From the NCBI GenBank assembly GCA_029850535.1, contig JARCRU010000031.1, positions 1 to 55,106 of the forward strand: 55,106 nt of DNA, read 5' to 3'. This DNA is from Actinomycetota bacterium. GTDB lineage: Bacteria > Actinomycetota > Acidimicrobiia > Acidimicrobiales > RAAP-2. The notes beneath the pieces are model-generated. The model searched no databases. It was not told where the DNA came from and was given only the letters and a program-made list of their open reading frames with translations. This document shows positions 44,357-53,070 of the stretch, piece after piece; position 1 is the stretch's first letter, and every line of letters starts with the position of its first letter. The translations under genes and the position numbers were made by a program.

Positions 44357-45259
44357 ATGACCGTTGCCCAGTCCCGGCCGGACATCGCGGCCCTGGAACT
44401 GCTGGTGAGCGTGGCCCATACAGGCTCTATTCGACAGGCGGCGATGCGTCATCACATCAGCCAACCGGCGGCGAGTGTTCGCATTCGTGAACTCGAACGG
44501 GTGCTCGGCCTTCGCCTCCTCGAGCGCGCGACGACGGGCGCACGATTGACGTCGGACGGTCTCGCCATCGTCGGATGGGCCGAACAGGTTCTCAGCGCCA
44601 TGCGGATGCTCAATAGTGGTGCGCAAGCACTTCGCCTCGACCAGAATTCACAGCTGCGACTCGCGGCGAGTTTGACCGTGGCGGAGTATCTTCTGCCGGG
44701 CTGGCTCGCCCCCCTCTACGCCTCAATCCCCGCGGCGGTCTCCCTGCGCATGGCGAACTCCGACGAGGTCGCAGAACTCTTCGTGCGCGACGAGGTCGAC
44801 CTGGGCTTCGTTGAGGGACCATCATTACCCAGTGGCCTCCAGGGTCGCAGCGTGTACCGTGATGAGCTGGTGGTGGTGGTCGCGCCACAACACCCGTGGG
44901 CGCGTCGGCGGACACCGCTGAGTGTTTCGATGATCGCGAATTCTCCGCTGGTTAGCCGCGAAGTGGGATCGGGGACCCGCCAAGTGCTCGAAGTGGCATT
45001 GGCCGAATACGGTCGGCAGCCTCTCATCGCCGTCGAGTTCAGTTCGACGACGGCGATCAAGGCTGCGGTGGCGGCTGGACTCGGCCCAGCGGTCTTAAGC
45101 AAGCTCGCAGTGAGTGCCGAATTGGTCGATCGCCGACTCGTCGCGATCGAGTGTCCTGATTTGCACCTCACTCGATCGATTCGCGCGGTGTGGCGGACGC
45201 GAACGACACTGAGTCCTCTGGCCAAGGAATTGCTCTCCAGGATCACTCCGCCAGATTGA
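44357..45259 (+). CDS. LysR-family transcriptional regulator
   Basis: 300 aa. N-terminal HTH: LELLVSVAHTGSIRQAAMRHHISQPA with ELERVLGLRLLERA (residues about 12-55), then the LysR substrate domain with LRLAASLTVAEYLLPGWLA, DLGFVEGP and LVVVVAPQHPWA. Divergent from a YeiH-like exporter, the usual pair for YeiE/CysL-like regulators that respond to sulfur compounds. The ligand is not deducible from sequence. Confidence 0.92.
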   Translation: MTVAQSRPDIAALELLVSVAHTGSIRQAAMRHHISQPAASVRIRELERVLGLRLLERATTGARLTSDGLAIVGWAEQVLSAMRMLNSGAQALRLDQNSQLRLAASLTVAEYLLPGWLAPLYASIPAAVSLRMANSDEVAELFVRDEVDLGFVEGPSLPSGLQGRSVYRDELVVVVAPQHPWARRRTPLSVSMIANSPLVSREVGSGTRQVLEVALAEYGRQPLIAVEFSSTTAIKAAVAAGLGPAVLSKLAVSAELVDRRLVAIECPDLHLTRSIRAVWRTRTTLSPLAKELLSRITPPD

Positions 45260-45765
45260 GGTAGGGCCTTTCCCTGCGCTGTTCGTCGGCAAGCTGCGCC
45301 GTCTTCTTGTCCTACCTCCCTTTAGGAGCCAACATACAATCTCAGCCCTTGGCTCGCCCTTACCGAGACAGAAGCGCCAATACTTTGTTTGAGGGGCCGC
45401 GTCCTCGGGGCGTCGGAGCACACGGCAACTATGTTCGATAGCCCCAACGAAAGTGCGCCACATGGCCGAGATTGCCGTACGGACCCCCTTCTTTAGATCC
45501 GACAGCATTCATTCACCGTGAATGGAATTCACGAGCGTCGCAGTAGCTCGCATTGCACCAACTGGTCGGCGACGTACTTCTCAACGTGAATTGCATAGTG
45601 AGACTGGCGCCGCGTTGATTCAATCAGGGAGCACTCCCACCGCGCAAGCGAGCCGTCGATTCACGAAGTTCGGTAATTGATCGCCTCGTCGCGCACAGAG
45701 TGACTTTCTTTGGGGCAGGGGGTGGTGATGGGAGAAACTGGAAGGATAGTTAGGATGACTGGAGA
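45260..45765. other. Intergenic stretch with operator-like dyads
   Basis: No gene seen. It contains the perfect dyad CATTCAC-C-GTGAATG (45510-45524), followed by ATTCAC (about 45527-45532) and a further GTGAAT (about 45586), a cluster of the same half-site. It could control the membrane protein gene that follows. Confidence 0.4.
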
Positions 45766-46734
45766 ATGGGCGCACAGTCTTTGATCAATCGGGAATTGGC
45801 GCGGGTACGACTGGACTGGACACCACTCGATGAGCCGGCATCGCCTGTTCGTATGGCGCTCGCATCGATATTCTCTATTGTTGGCGCGCTCGCGGCCAAC
45901 GTAGGCCTCGTGAGAATGGCCACGACTGCATTTCCGTCCATTAAGGATTACTCGCACTTTCACTTCATCGACTACGGGTCACTGACGGTGCTCGGGGTCG
46001 TCGGCGCGTGCGTCGCGTGGCTCGTGGTGAGTCGAATCTCGTCGTCGCCGCGCTGGTTCTTTGTGCGACTCACCATCGTGGTGACGGTCCTGCTCCTGTC
46101 TCCCGACGTGTGGCTTCTTGAAGGGCACCAACCGGTAGAAGCTGTTCTGACGCTTGTGTCCATGCACATCGTGATCGCCCTATTGACTTACAACATCTTG
46201 GTGCGTGGCGCACCGGTGCGTGCGCGCGCGTACACCAATGGGGAGGTGCCCGCACCGACCCTCGCGATGGTCTCATCCGCCAGTACAAACCAAGTACGCG
46301 CTGACACTCCCGATGCTCGGTTCGATGCGGGGTTCAGTCCTCGTACGTGGCTGGCCATGACAATCTCGGTCGGTATTGAATTTGCGGTAGGGGTGGGTGA
46401 GTTCTTCTTTGTGCCCTTTAACCGGCCGAACGGTTACCTCCCTGGGCAGGGTGAAGCGATTTCCCTCGTTCACGCTTTGGTCGGGGGATTCCTTGGATTC
46501 GGCGCGACCGCGATTGTGCTCCTCGTCACACGCGAGGATCGCTTGGCTCGGATTGGGGCGATCGGGGGATTTATCGGAGTGGTGATTGGTGCCGCCGGTG
46601 GAACTATCTACTATTACCACTCGCTCCGGCTGGCGGGTCTCGGACTGATGTTCGTGGGCGCGTCAGTGGCGTTCTTTGCTTATTTGACCCCCCTCGTCGG
46701 AAACTCAACGCATGAAACAGATTCCACTAAGTAG
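45766..46734 (+). CDS. Two-part polytopic membrane protein (DUF6069-like N-terminus)
   Basis: 322 aa with about eight helices in two sets of four. The first set (MALASIFSIVGALAANVGLV, SLTVLGVVGACVAWLVV, FVRLTIVVTVLLLSPD, VSMHIVIALLTYNIL) resembles DUF6069-type proteins. After a hydrophilic linker (about 150-190) come LAMTISVGIEFAVGVGEFFF, LVHALVGGFLGFGATAIVLL, IGAIGGFIGVVIGAAGGTI and LGLMFVGASVAFFAYL. GGAGA precedes the ATG. No substrate is known. Confidence 0.7.
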   Translation: MGAQSLINRELARVRLDWTPLDEPASPVRMALASIFSIVGALAANVGLVRMATTAFPSIKDYSHFHFIDYGSLTVLGVVGACVAWLVVSRISSSPRWFFVRLTIVVTVLLLSPDVWLLEGHQPVEAVLTLVSMHIVIALLTYNILVRGAPVRARAYTNGEVPAPTLAMVSSASTNQVRADTPDARFDAGFSPRTWLAMTISVGIEFAVGVGEFFFVPFNRPNGYLPGQGEAISLVHALVGGFLGFGATAIVLLVTREDRLARIGAIGGFIGVVIGAAGGTIYYYHSLRLAGLGLMFVGASVAFFAYLTPLVGNSTHETDSTK

Positions 46735-47017
46735 CGAGTAAGGGAACTGACCGCTTTCAACTGATCTGACGTAGAGAGGATTGCCGCCTTGAGTACGTTT
46801 GCCGAGGGTGAGAAGGGGGCCCTATCAGAGTGGCTGACACACCTCGCCTGATCCTCGTGAACTGAGTCAAGTTGGCGAGGTCTTCCATGGTCAACCTTTC
46901 TACGGCCATTCATTCGTTGGAATAACGACGAGTGAAGGACCGTCGAGCGTGGTGAGTAGTAATTCCTGAAATGTTGAGCTGAGGCTGTGCTGGAAACTAC
47001 TGAATGTCTCGAAAACC

Positions 47018-48448
47018 GGCTCTTCGGATTTCAACGGGGAGTGATGGTGGTGAGTAGATCCCAGTTGGGCTTGCCGGCGTAGAGAAGAACACGGATTCGG
47101 TAATTGCGAAACCGTCGAAATCCAAAAGCTCCACGCTTCACCCGTTTGAGTAAATTGTTGACGCCCTCGGTAGGTCCGTTCGAAAAATGGGCCTGATGCC
47201 AGGCGATGATCTGGTCACGCCAGCGCTTGAGTGTCCGCCCGAGTGAACGTACTTCGACGGGCCAGGAGGGATTGTTCATGTCACGGATCAACTCGTCGAT
47301 GAACACGCCGGCGAGCTGGTGGTCCGGGACCGCGTAGAGTTCGCGCACTGCTTCCTTGGCGTTGTAGCAAGCGGTCACTTCGCCGCGAGGGTCGCCCGCT
47401 CTCAAGAGTCCCAGCACCTTCTCGTGGCTCTTCTCATCGAGTCGCTCGGCGGCCATGGTGAGTAGTCGCCTCGCGCGGTAGAGGGGGTCGAGTTTGCGAC
47501 CGCGGTGACCGAACAGCTTGGTCTGCACACGCCGGCGGCACTCGTCGAGCTTGCTGTTGGCGAGTTTGATCACGTGAAATGGATCGGCGATCTGCGTCGC
47601 CCAGGGCAGCGTGTCGTTGAAGACCTTGCGGTAGGGGCCCGAGAGATCCAGGGTCACGTAGGCGACGTGAAAACGCCAGTCACAGGTTCGCTCTTGGATC
47701 CATTTGGTCGCTCCCTTGCTGTCTCGACCAGGCACGACGTCGAGCAACTGGCCGTGTTCGACGTCCACGATCTGGGTGGAGAAGTGCTGACGATGGTAGG
47801 GCCCTTCGCGCACGAAGAGCGTCTCGTCCAGACCCAGGGCTTTGACCAGACCGACGCGCTCGGTGTCGTCATCGACGAGTGCCTCACCGTAACGAAGGAG
47901 AGTGTCGTTCACGGTGTGCCAGTCACAGCCGAGCTCCTCGGCGATCTCGGTGACACTGCGCCCGTACTTGCCGATCTGCTTGGTCAGCCAGCGACCGGCC
48001 CGATCGGTGACGAGCAGACGGGGAAACGCAATGCGCGTGTCGACCTCGTTCCACGACCCCTTCGAACAGCCCACATCGGGACAGAAGAACCGCCGCTTGT
48101 GCCAGACCACGCGGGTCGGGCGTCCGTTCATGGGCAGGTCCACGAGCGAGACCGCGCGGCGGTCCTTCACGCGCGCCAGCACACCACACTCGGGACAACC
48201 GACAACCTCGCGCCGGCATTCGAAGTGAATCGTCACACGACCGCGATGCGTACCTTGCACGCCCTTGATGTCCACGTCGAGCAGGTCGACCAGGAGTTCG
48301 CACATGCGTGTAGGGTCTGTTTCCACGGGGGTCTCTTTCAATTCTGTCGGTCTTGAACTACCAACAGAATTGCAGAGCCCCCGCCTTTCGTTAGACCCTT
48401 GTCAAGAAAACGTTGTTACCCTTGGACCCCGCGCATATCCGAAGAGCC
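47018..48448 (-). mobile_element. ISL3-family insertion sequence with intact 8-bp target duplication
   Basis: Ends GGCTCTTCGGATTT (left) and, read from the right, GGCTCTTCGGATAT; GGCTCTT is the typical ISL3 end. CGAAAACC is found immediately outside both ends (47010-47017 and 48449-48456), a perfect 8-bp target duplication. The transposase frame is complete. The element is 1431 bp and appears recent. Confidence 0.92.
47031..48341 (-). CDS. ISL3-family transposase
   Basis: Up to 436 aa. N-terminal zinc finger (CPECGVLARVKD and FFCPDVGCSKGSW), a helix-turn-helix (SVTEIAEELGCDWHTVNDTL), and a DDE domain with LGLDETLF, YVTLDLSGPY and the glutamate of SNGPTEGVNNLLKRVKR. The TTG at 48341 gives the longest form; GTG 48326 or ATG 48305 are alternatives. 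No internal stop or frameshift. Confidence 0.93.
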   Translation of the reverse strand: MKETPVETDPTRMCELLVDLLDVDIKGVQGTHRGRVTIHFECRREVVGCPECGVLARVKDRRAVSLVDLPMNGRPTRVVWHKRRFFCPDVGCSKGSWNEVDTRIAFPRLLVTDRAGRWLTKQIGKYGRSVTEIAEELGCDWHTVNDTLLRYGEALVDDDTERVGLVKALGLDETLFVREGPYHRQHFSTQIVDVEHGQLLDVVPGRDSKGATKWIQERTCDWRFHVAYVTLDLSGPYRKVFNDTLPWATQIADPFHVIKLANSKLDECRRRVQTKLFGHRGRKLDPLYRARRLLTMAAERLDEKSHEKVLGLLRAGDPRGEVTACYNAKEAVRELYAVPDHQLAGVFIDELIRDMNNPSWPVEVRSLGRTLKRWRDQIIAWHQAHFSNGPTEGVNNLLKRVKRGAFGFRRFRNYRIRVLLYAGKPNWDLLTTITPR

Positions 48449-48463
48449 CGAAAACCCAACAAA

Positions 48464-48510
48464 GCCCTCGTAGTTCAGGGGATCGAGCATCAGTTTCCGA
48501 ATCCGAAGAG
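48464..48510 (+). pseudogene. tRNA-like remnant, 5' part (tRNA-Arg type)
   Basis: GCCCTCGTAGTTCAGGGGAT (48464-48483), GAGCATCAGTTTCCGAATC and GAAGAG resemble the acceptor 5' strand, D-arm and anticodon arm of an actinobacterial tRNA-Arg(CCT). The anticodon stem pairs poorly, and no T-arm (GGTTCGAATCC) or 3' acceptor follows. It lies 8 nt after the ISL3 duplication and is not a functional tRNA. Confidence 0.5.
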
Positions 48511-48652
48511 TTCTATTGTGGCAAAGAATGGGAAACGTTGGGAAACGAGGCATTCCATAGCTTTGGCTCGCCAGTAACGCGGCCATATCGCAAAAGAATG
48601 GAGCAAGAGTGGAGCATCTGCGAACTTTTCTAGGTTCGATTGTTGACGTTGG

Positions 48653-49048
48653 CTAAATCTGAGTTCGTGCCCTCAGATACCTTCCTATTGAAGGGTTGGT
48701 TCCTTGCTCCTCTAGACGTGAGATACTGACCCAACGGACCTCATCTTTGATGTCCAATTCGGTCACGAGGTTCCCAAACAGGTTCGCGCCGCAAATGACG
48801 GCCGCGGAAAGCGATATGGCTCTTTGTCGTAATTCCTCGGGAACTCCTCGAAGTTCAGAGTCGCTGACGACTCTCCATTTGCCGTTGCGTTGCCTCGTGA
48901 TGGCGAGGCGTATCGTCCCTGATGCTCGACGAGAGACGGCGAACCCCACGGCTGCAACGTCGGCCCGTCGAACCAAATCGCGAGTACTGCGCTGGCGCGG
49001 TCGCTTCACCAGGGGTTCCAACCTCGGTGTGGGATCCAGCGGTGCCAC
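48653..49048 (-). CDS. Hypothetical protein overlapping the end of dabA
   Basis: 131 aa, no family recognised. It reads as a compact soluble protein (DVAAVGFAVSRRASGTIRLA, ELRQRAISLSAAVICGANLFG, VTELDIKDEVRWVSISRL). The ATG at 49048 would overlap dabA by 43 nt; a TTG near 48976 would remove the overlap. It is in the same direction as dabBA and could be the last gene of that transcript. Confidence 0.45.
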   Translation of the reverse strand: MAPLDPTPRLEPLVKRPRQRSTRDLVRRADVAAVGFAVSRRASGTIRLAITRQRNGKWRVVSDSELRGVPEELRQRAISLSAAVICGANLFGNLVTELDIKDEVRWVSISRLEEQGTNPSIGRYLRARTQI

Positions 49049-51201
49049 TGGTCGCGGTCATGGTTACGTCCGACGAGTCGGATCCATTCGCCTTCGACGA
49101 GACGTTCGACCGTCTGCTCGGACCGCACCACGCTGGCGGTGCGATCAAGTGGGGCCTCGACGGCAACGAGTAGTCGCACGGGTAGGTGCCAGGGTCCGCT
49201 GCCGGTCGCCACGGATTGCCACGGCAACCCAATCTTGAGGTCGGGCACGTCACCCGCGATGACGCCGAAGTCCCCGACAGGGTTGAGAATCGTCTTGTCG
49301 CCCGCCCCGAGGACCTCCGGTACGACGCTGGAGAAGTAGTAGGCCGCGTTGATCCATTGTGCGACCACCATCGGCGCCGCGAGAATCGATCGCAGGACGG
49401 TTCCCTCGGAGTCGCTCGTCGGGTCGTAGGAGTGGAGGAAGCTCTGGCCCTCGAGATCGGCGCCACGAAAGGACTTGCGCGGAGCCACGATGAATGCCGC
49501 GTGATTCGCGAGGCCCCACTCGGGACGGGTCTCGCCCCAATCACGAGCGCGGCGTTCCAGCTCGCGATGAATCGATCGACGCGACGCTGAAGAAGTGGCG
49601 AGCCGTTCGCGCGCGACCATCTCGCTGGCTATCGCGAGGACTTTCGTCAACTCGGGCGACACTCCAACTGACGTTGCGACCCTCTCTCTGGTGGTGTCGT
49701 GTTCGGCGGCGACGAACCGGGTAGTGGCGGGGATGGCGATACCCAGCCCTCGCAGTCCCTGACGTACGTCGTCGTCGTTCAAGACGTCGCAGAGGACCTT
49801 CGCATTGACGCCGCCCGCGTGGCCGGCGCAGGCTCCGCACTCGAGCCCGGCGAAGTGCGTGTTCGCCGTTGAATGCGAGCCGTGTCCGAGCATGAGTACT
49901 TCGGGTGCGAATCCCTGCGTCAGACCCATTCCACGCAGTGCTCCCGCGGCCAGGGTCAACTTGTCCGCTACGTCGAGCGTCCACGGTCCGTCATCGAAGC
50001 TGTCCGGAGTGCGGCGCCATGGTCCCACGGTGCGGTGCAGCATCTGGGGGACCCCTAACCAACCCGCACCCTCGGCCAGGGCGAACATCGCACCAGGCTC
50101 ATGGGTGAGTTCAGCGAAGGTACCCGAAAGGGCGAGCCGACCGTCGACCACGGATCGTGCGGCCGTCCCACCGACGACGGTCGCACTGGGTTCAACGAGT
50201 ACGGGGAGGGACTCGTAGGCTTCGACCTCACCAGAGGGTCGGATCACGGTGGGGATTCCGAAGAAGCCGGCGAACCCGAAGGTCTCAATCCGAGGGTTCT
50301 CTTCTAGTGCGCGACGTAGCGGCTCGGAACGCGCGTCGATACACGCCACCACCTGCCACTGGGGTGACACATTGGTCTCCCGCGTGGGGACGATCCTCGC
50401 CAGGACGCGCTCGTGCACGGCGCCTTCCAGGCGATGGAGCCGGTCGAGACCACCAGATTGCGCAACGTGACTCTCGTGTTGTTCCGGTGGTGTCGGGTTC
50501 CAGCCGTAGAGGTCCATGGCGGCCATATCTACTGCGAGGGAGATGGTCAGCAGTTCTCTTAACGAGAGGACCGCGCGGTGTCGTTGTCGCGACCACCGAT
50601 CGTTCCACTTGGCCCAAGCCGACCAACCGGGAAGCCGCGAGAAGTGGCGTGAGAACTCTTCGACGACATCTCGCTCCTCCCAGTCCTCAAGTCCGCCGAT
50701 CAGGTCATCGAGGGTCGATTCCTGTAGGGACGACGCGACCCGATGACGCAGTTGACGTGCTGCGCGGACCCAACTGGCGCGTTCCTTCAGTGACCGAATC
50801 GCCCGCGAGTTAATGTCATCATCGCCGCTGCCGTTGAGCAACGACTCGAGAATCGTCTGGGCGACGAGGTCTCGAGCGGACTGCGCAAGTCGGTCACCCA
50901 CTCCTACGTGGCGTTCGAGCATCGTGGCCGGACGTGCGAGAGTCGCTTGACCTTCTCCAATGTCGTCAGTGGACTCGGTAGGTCCAAGAGTCATCCCCCG
51001 ATTGACGGCTTCGTGCAGATGACTCGCACGAGGCCAGGGAGAGACGCCCAACTGACGACCCAACTCCGACGTCGCGGTGAAGAAGTCGTCGTCGAGCCGG
51101 TCGAGCAAGGGATTGACAGCCACCGAACGGTCGAGGGGCCAGTGAACCCCTACGTGAGATGACGCGTCGTCGATCAGGGCAGTCACGTCGAAGTTCTTCA
51201 T
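49006..51201 (-). CDS. dabA: DabA, inorganic-carbon uptake subunit (DUF2309)
   Basis: 731 aa, UPF0753/DUF2309. DabA is the cytoplasmic beta-carbonic-anhydrase-like subunit of the DAB CO2/bicarbonate-concentrating complex and needs DabB. The zinc site residues are in CIDARSEP (about residue 287, Cys and Asp), GHGSH (about 440) and ECGACAGH (about 455). Start ATG 51201 overlaps the dabB stop (ATGA), so the pair is translationally coupled, and the protein then begins MKNFDVTAL. In DabB-DabA systems CO2 hydration is driven by an ion gradient through DabB. Presence of DAB suggests carbon fixation or a high bicarbonate demand. Confidence 0.92.
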   Translation of the reverse strand: MKNFDVTALIDDASSHVGVHWPLDRSVAVNPLLDRLDDDFFTATSELGRQLGVSPWPRASHLHEAVNRGMTLGPTESTDDIGEGQATLARPATMLERHVGVGDRLAQSARDLVAQTILESLLNGSGDDDINSRAIRSLKERASWVRAARQLRHRVASSLQESTLDDLIGGLEDWEERDVVEEFSRHFSRLPGWSAWAKWNDRWSRQRHRAVLSLRELLTISLAVDMAAMDLYGWNPTPPEQHESHVAQSGGLDRLHRLEGAVHERVLARIVPTRETNVSPQWQVVACIDARSEPLRRALEENPRIETFGFAGFFGIPTVIRPSGEVEAYESLPVLVEPSATVVGGTAARSVVDGRLALSGTFAELTHEPGAMFALAEGAGWLGVPQMLHRTVGPWRRTPDSFDDGPWTLDVADKLTLAAGALRGMGLTQGFAPEVLMLGHGSHSTANTHFAGLECGACAGHAGGVNAKVLCDVLNDDDVRQGLRGLGIAIPATTRFVAAEHDTTRERVATSVGVSPELTKVLAIASEMVARERLATSSASRRSIHRELERRARDWGETRPEWGLANHAAFIVAPRKSFRGADLEGQSFLHSYDPTSDSEGTVLRSILAAPMVVAQWINAAYYFSSVVPEVLGAGDKTILNPVGDFGVIAGDVPDLKIGLPWQSVATGSGPWHLPVRLLVAVEAPLDRTASVVRSEQTVERLVEGEWIRLVGRNHDRDQWHRWIPHRGWNPW

Positions 51202-52622
51202 GAGGGTACCGATACCCTCGGTCCGGGCGACCTCACGTCTACGGAATCGGCGAGGCGGCTCGACACCGAAGACTGGAAACGACGCCAGGCAGTGGAGCCG
51301 ACCACCACCAGCACCAGCACGCCCAGCGACCACCACGGAGCTTGCCACTGGGCGGCGACGCGACTCAGGGCGAGGAGCCGACCCAACTCCGCAACAAACG
51401 CGCCGTACGTGAGGAGGGCGAGGGCCAGCCCACTCCATACGGTCACCACTGACTGGAGTGGAGTGGCGGATCTGGCCCACCAGACGACCATCGCCGCTGG
51501 TCCAAAGACGCCCATCAGGGCCGGTGCATCGCCACCCACGGACGCCCCCCAGGTCGCGGCGACGACGCCGAGCGTCAGCGCCGCGAGTGACCGAGCGCGG
51601 CGAGAGAGAACGGCACCGCGGGGCCGCCGACGGCGGAGTCGAGCGCGCTGGTCGATGGCTCCGCCGGCCGACATGAACCGTCCCGCCTTGTACAGACCGT
51701 GACCGACCGCGTGAGTGAAGGCGAGCAACGGGTACCCGAGCGCCATGGCCGTCAACATCAGTGACATTTGAGCGACCGTCGACGCCGCCAATTGGCCCTT
51801 GAGGTCGACGCGGGCGTGAATCCGGGGTGCGAGAGTTACCAGGACAACCAGACACGTCGCCGCGAGCATGAGCTCAAGTGGTATCGACGAACCAGCGATC
51901 CCCTGAACTCGAAAGATCAGGAGAGCCCCCGCGTTCACCACGCCGGCGTGGAGTAGAGCAGACGCCGGCGTTGGCGCGTTCACCGTGTCGATCACCCAGG
52001 AACGCCTCAAGGTCAGACCCGCCCGTCCAGCGGCGGCGACCATGGCCCCCGCTACGAAAAGGACCGACGCGACACCGTGAATTCGGTCGTTCCAGGGCGA
52101 CAGTACCGACAGTCGGTGGGAGAACGCGTACGTACTCGCGATTGCGACCAGCAGGATCAAGTCACAGACGATGAACGTCATCGCCGCACGACGCCACGGC
52201 GATGACGTGCGTCCCGCGACACCACCGAGGCGCAGCAGGAGAACGGTGAAGACTGACGTCGATACCCACGAGAGGCACAGAGACAACGTCGTACTCGAGA
52301 GATCGGTCGACACGACGCAACCGATGATGGTGAGGGCCATGGCGAGGAAGGCACGCCCGCGAGCCTCGCCTGCGAACTGGCGAACGGCGTAGTGACATAC
52401 GCACAGCCCCATGATCAACGAGGCCACCGCCAGGAACCACCCCAGACGATCGGGTGACCACCACCCGACGTGGGCACCGGGTCGTGCCACTACCAGCATC
52501 GTCAAGGAGAACAGCAGCGAGGCCAGTACGACCACTCGCCGCGACACGAATCGGTCGAGTGAACCAATCAGCAGGGCTCCCAGAATGGGGGAGAGCAGGG
52601 ATAACGACAAAGCAAAAGTCAT
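51198..52622 (-). CDS. dabB: DabB, membrane subunit of the DAB carbon-uptake complex
   Basis: 474 aa, about 13 helices, proton-antiporter module of the NADH-quinone oxidoreductase NuoL/MrpA type. Landmarks: WVIDTVNAPTPASALLHAG, RVDLKGQLAASTVAQMSLML and HAVGHGLYKAGRFM, the last typical of DabB. It supplies the ion flux that drives DabA. The ATG at 52622 is preceded by TATAAT seven bases away, fitting a leaderless transcript. First of the pair dabB-dabA and 38 nt after the dabR-type gene. Confidence 0.9.
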   Translation of the reverse strand: MTFALSLSLLSPILGALLIGSLDRFVSRRVVVLASLLFSLTMLVVARPGAHVGWWSPDRLGWFLAVASLIMGLCVCHYAVRQFAGEARGRAFLAMALTIIGCVVSTDLSSTTLSLCLSWVSTSVFTVLLLRLGGVAGRTSSPWRRAAMTFIVCDLILLVAIASTYAFSHRLSVLSPWNDRIHGVASVLFVAGAMVAAAGRAGLTLRRSWVIDTVNAPTPASALLHAGVVNAGALLIFRVQGIAGSSIPLELMLAATCLVVLVTLAPRIHARVDLKGQLAASTVAQMSLMLTAMALGYPLLAFTHAVGHGLYKAGRFMSAGGAIDQRARLRRRRPRGAVLSRRARSLAALTLGVVAATWGASVGGDAPALMGVFGPAAMVVWWARSATPLQSVVTVWSGLALALLTYGAFVAELGRLLALSRVAAQWQAPWWSLGVLVLVVVGSTAWRRFQSSVSSRLADSVDVRSPGPRVSVPS

Positions 52623-52634
52623 GCGACTTATTAT

Positions 52635-52654
52635 ACACGAAATATAATTCGTGT
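52635..52654. promoter_or_regulatory. Operator dyad at the dabB promoter
   Basis: ACACGAA (52635-52641), six bases, and TTCGTGT (52648-52654) form a perfect 7+7 dyad. On the minus strand the TATAAT -10 box (52635-52630) starts at its edge and the dabB ATG begins seven bases further. A protein bound here would block that promoter; the adjacent winged-helix gene is the obvious candidate. Confidence 0.7.
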
Positions 52655-52660
52655 GTTAGT

Positions 52661-53023
52661 CTACGTGTGATGCTCCTTTCGGACAGCCCTCTTCTTCGCC
52701 GGAAGTTCGGTGGTGGTCGGGCGCTCGAGCATGTCGAGGAGATCACCCACGTTGTGCTGCTCTTCGATCGGGTGACGAAAGGGTGCGGTGGTCGACACGG
52801 TGTAGACATTGCGGCGACCTTCACGTTCTCGCTGCAGGTATCCCGTCGCGACGAGGTCGGCGATGATCGCTTGGGTGGCTCGTTCGGTGATGCCGACCAG
52901 GATTGCGATATCGCGGGTTCTTATGGTGTGGTCGCGGGAGATACAGATCAGCACGTGGGCGTGATTCGTCAAGAAGGTCCAGTCGGATCTCGTTGGGGGA
53001 GTTCTCGATGGCATCGTGGTCAC
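52661..53023 (-). CDS. Winged-helix regulator next to dabBA (putative DabR)
   Basis: 120 aa (GTG 53023; ATG 53014 also possible). A winged-helix domain: FLTNHAHVLICISRDHTIRT, helix-turn-helix IAILVGITERATQAIIADL and wing GYLQREREGRRNVYTV. The C-terminal 40 residues are charged. It is of the MarR/ArsR-like kind that senses small signals. It ends 38 nt before dabB and just beyond the dyad 52635-52654, so autoregulation and control of dabBA are likely. Not a LysR protein, which is a common regulator of carbon-concentrating genes. Confidence 0.8.
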   Translation of the reverse strand: MTTMPSRTPPTRSDWTFLTNHAHVLICISRDHTIRTRDIAILVGITERATQAIIADLVATGYLQREREGRRNVYTVSTTAPFRHPIEEQHNVGDLLDMLERPTTTELPAKKRAVRKEHHT

Positions 53024-53070
53024 GCTCCGCTCACGCAGAATCCTACGCGCCGTGATCGGCGTCGACGCTG

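Noticed and set aside
48464..48510. Functional tRNA-Arg
   Set aside because: The anticodon stem does not pair and the T-arm and 3' acceptor are missing.
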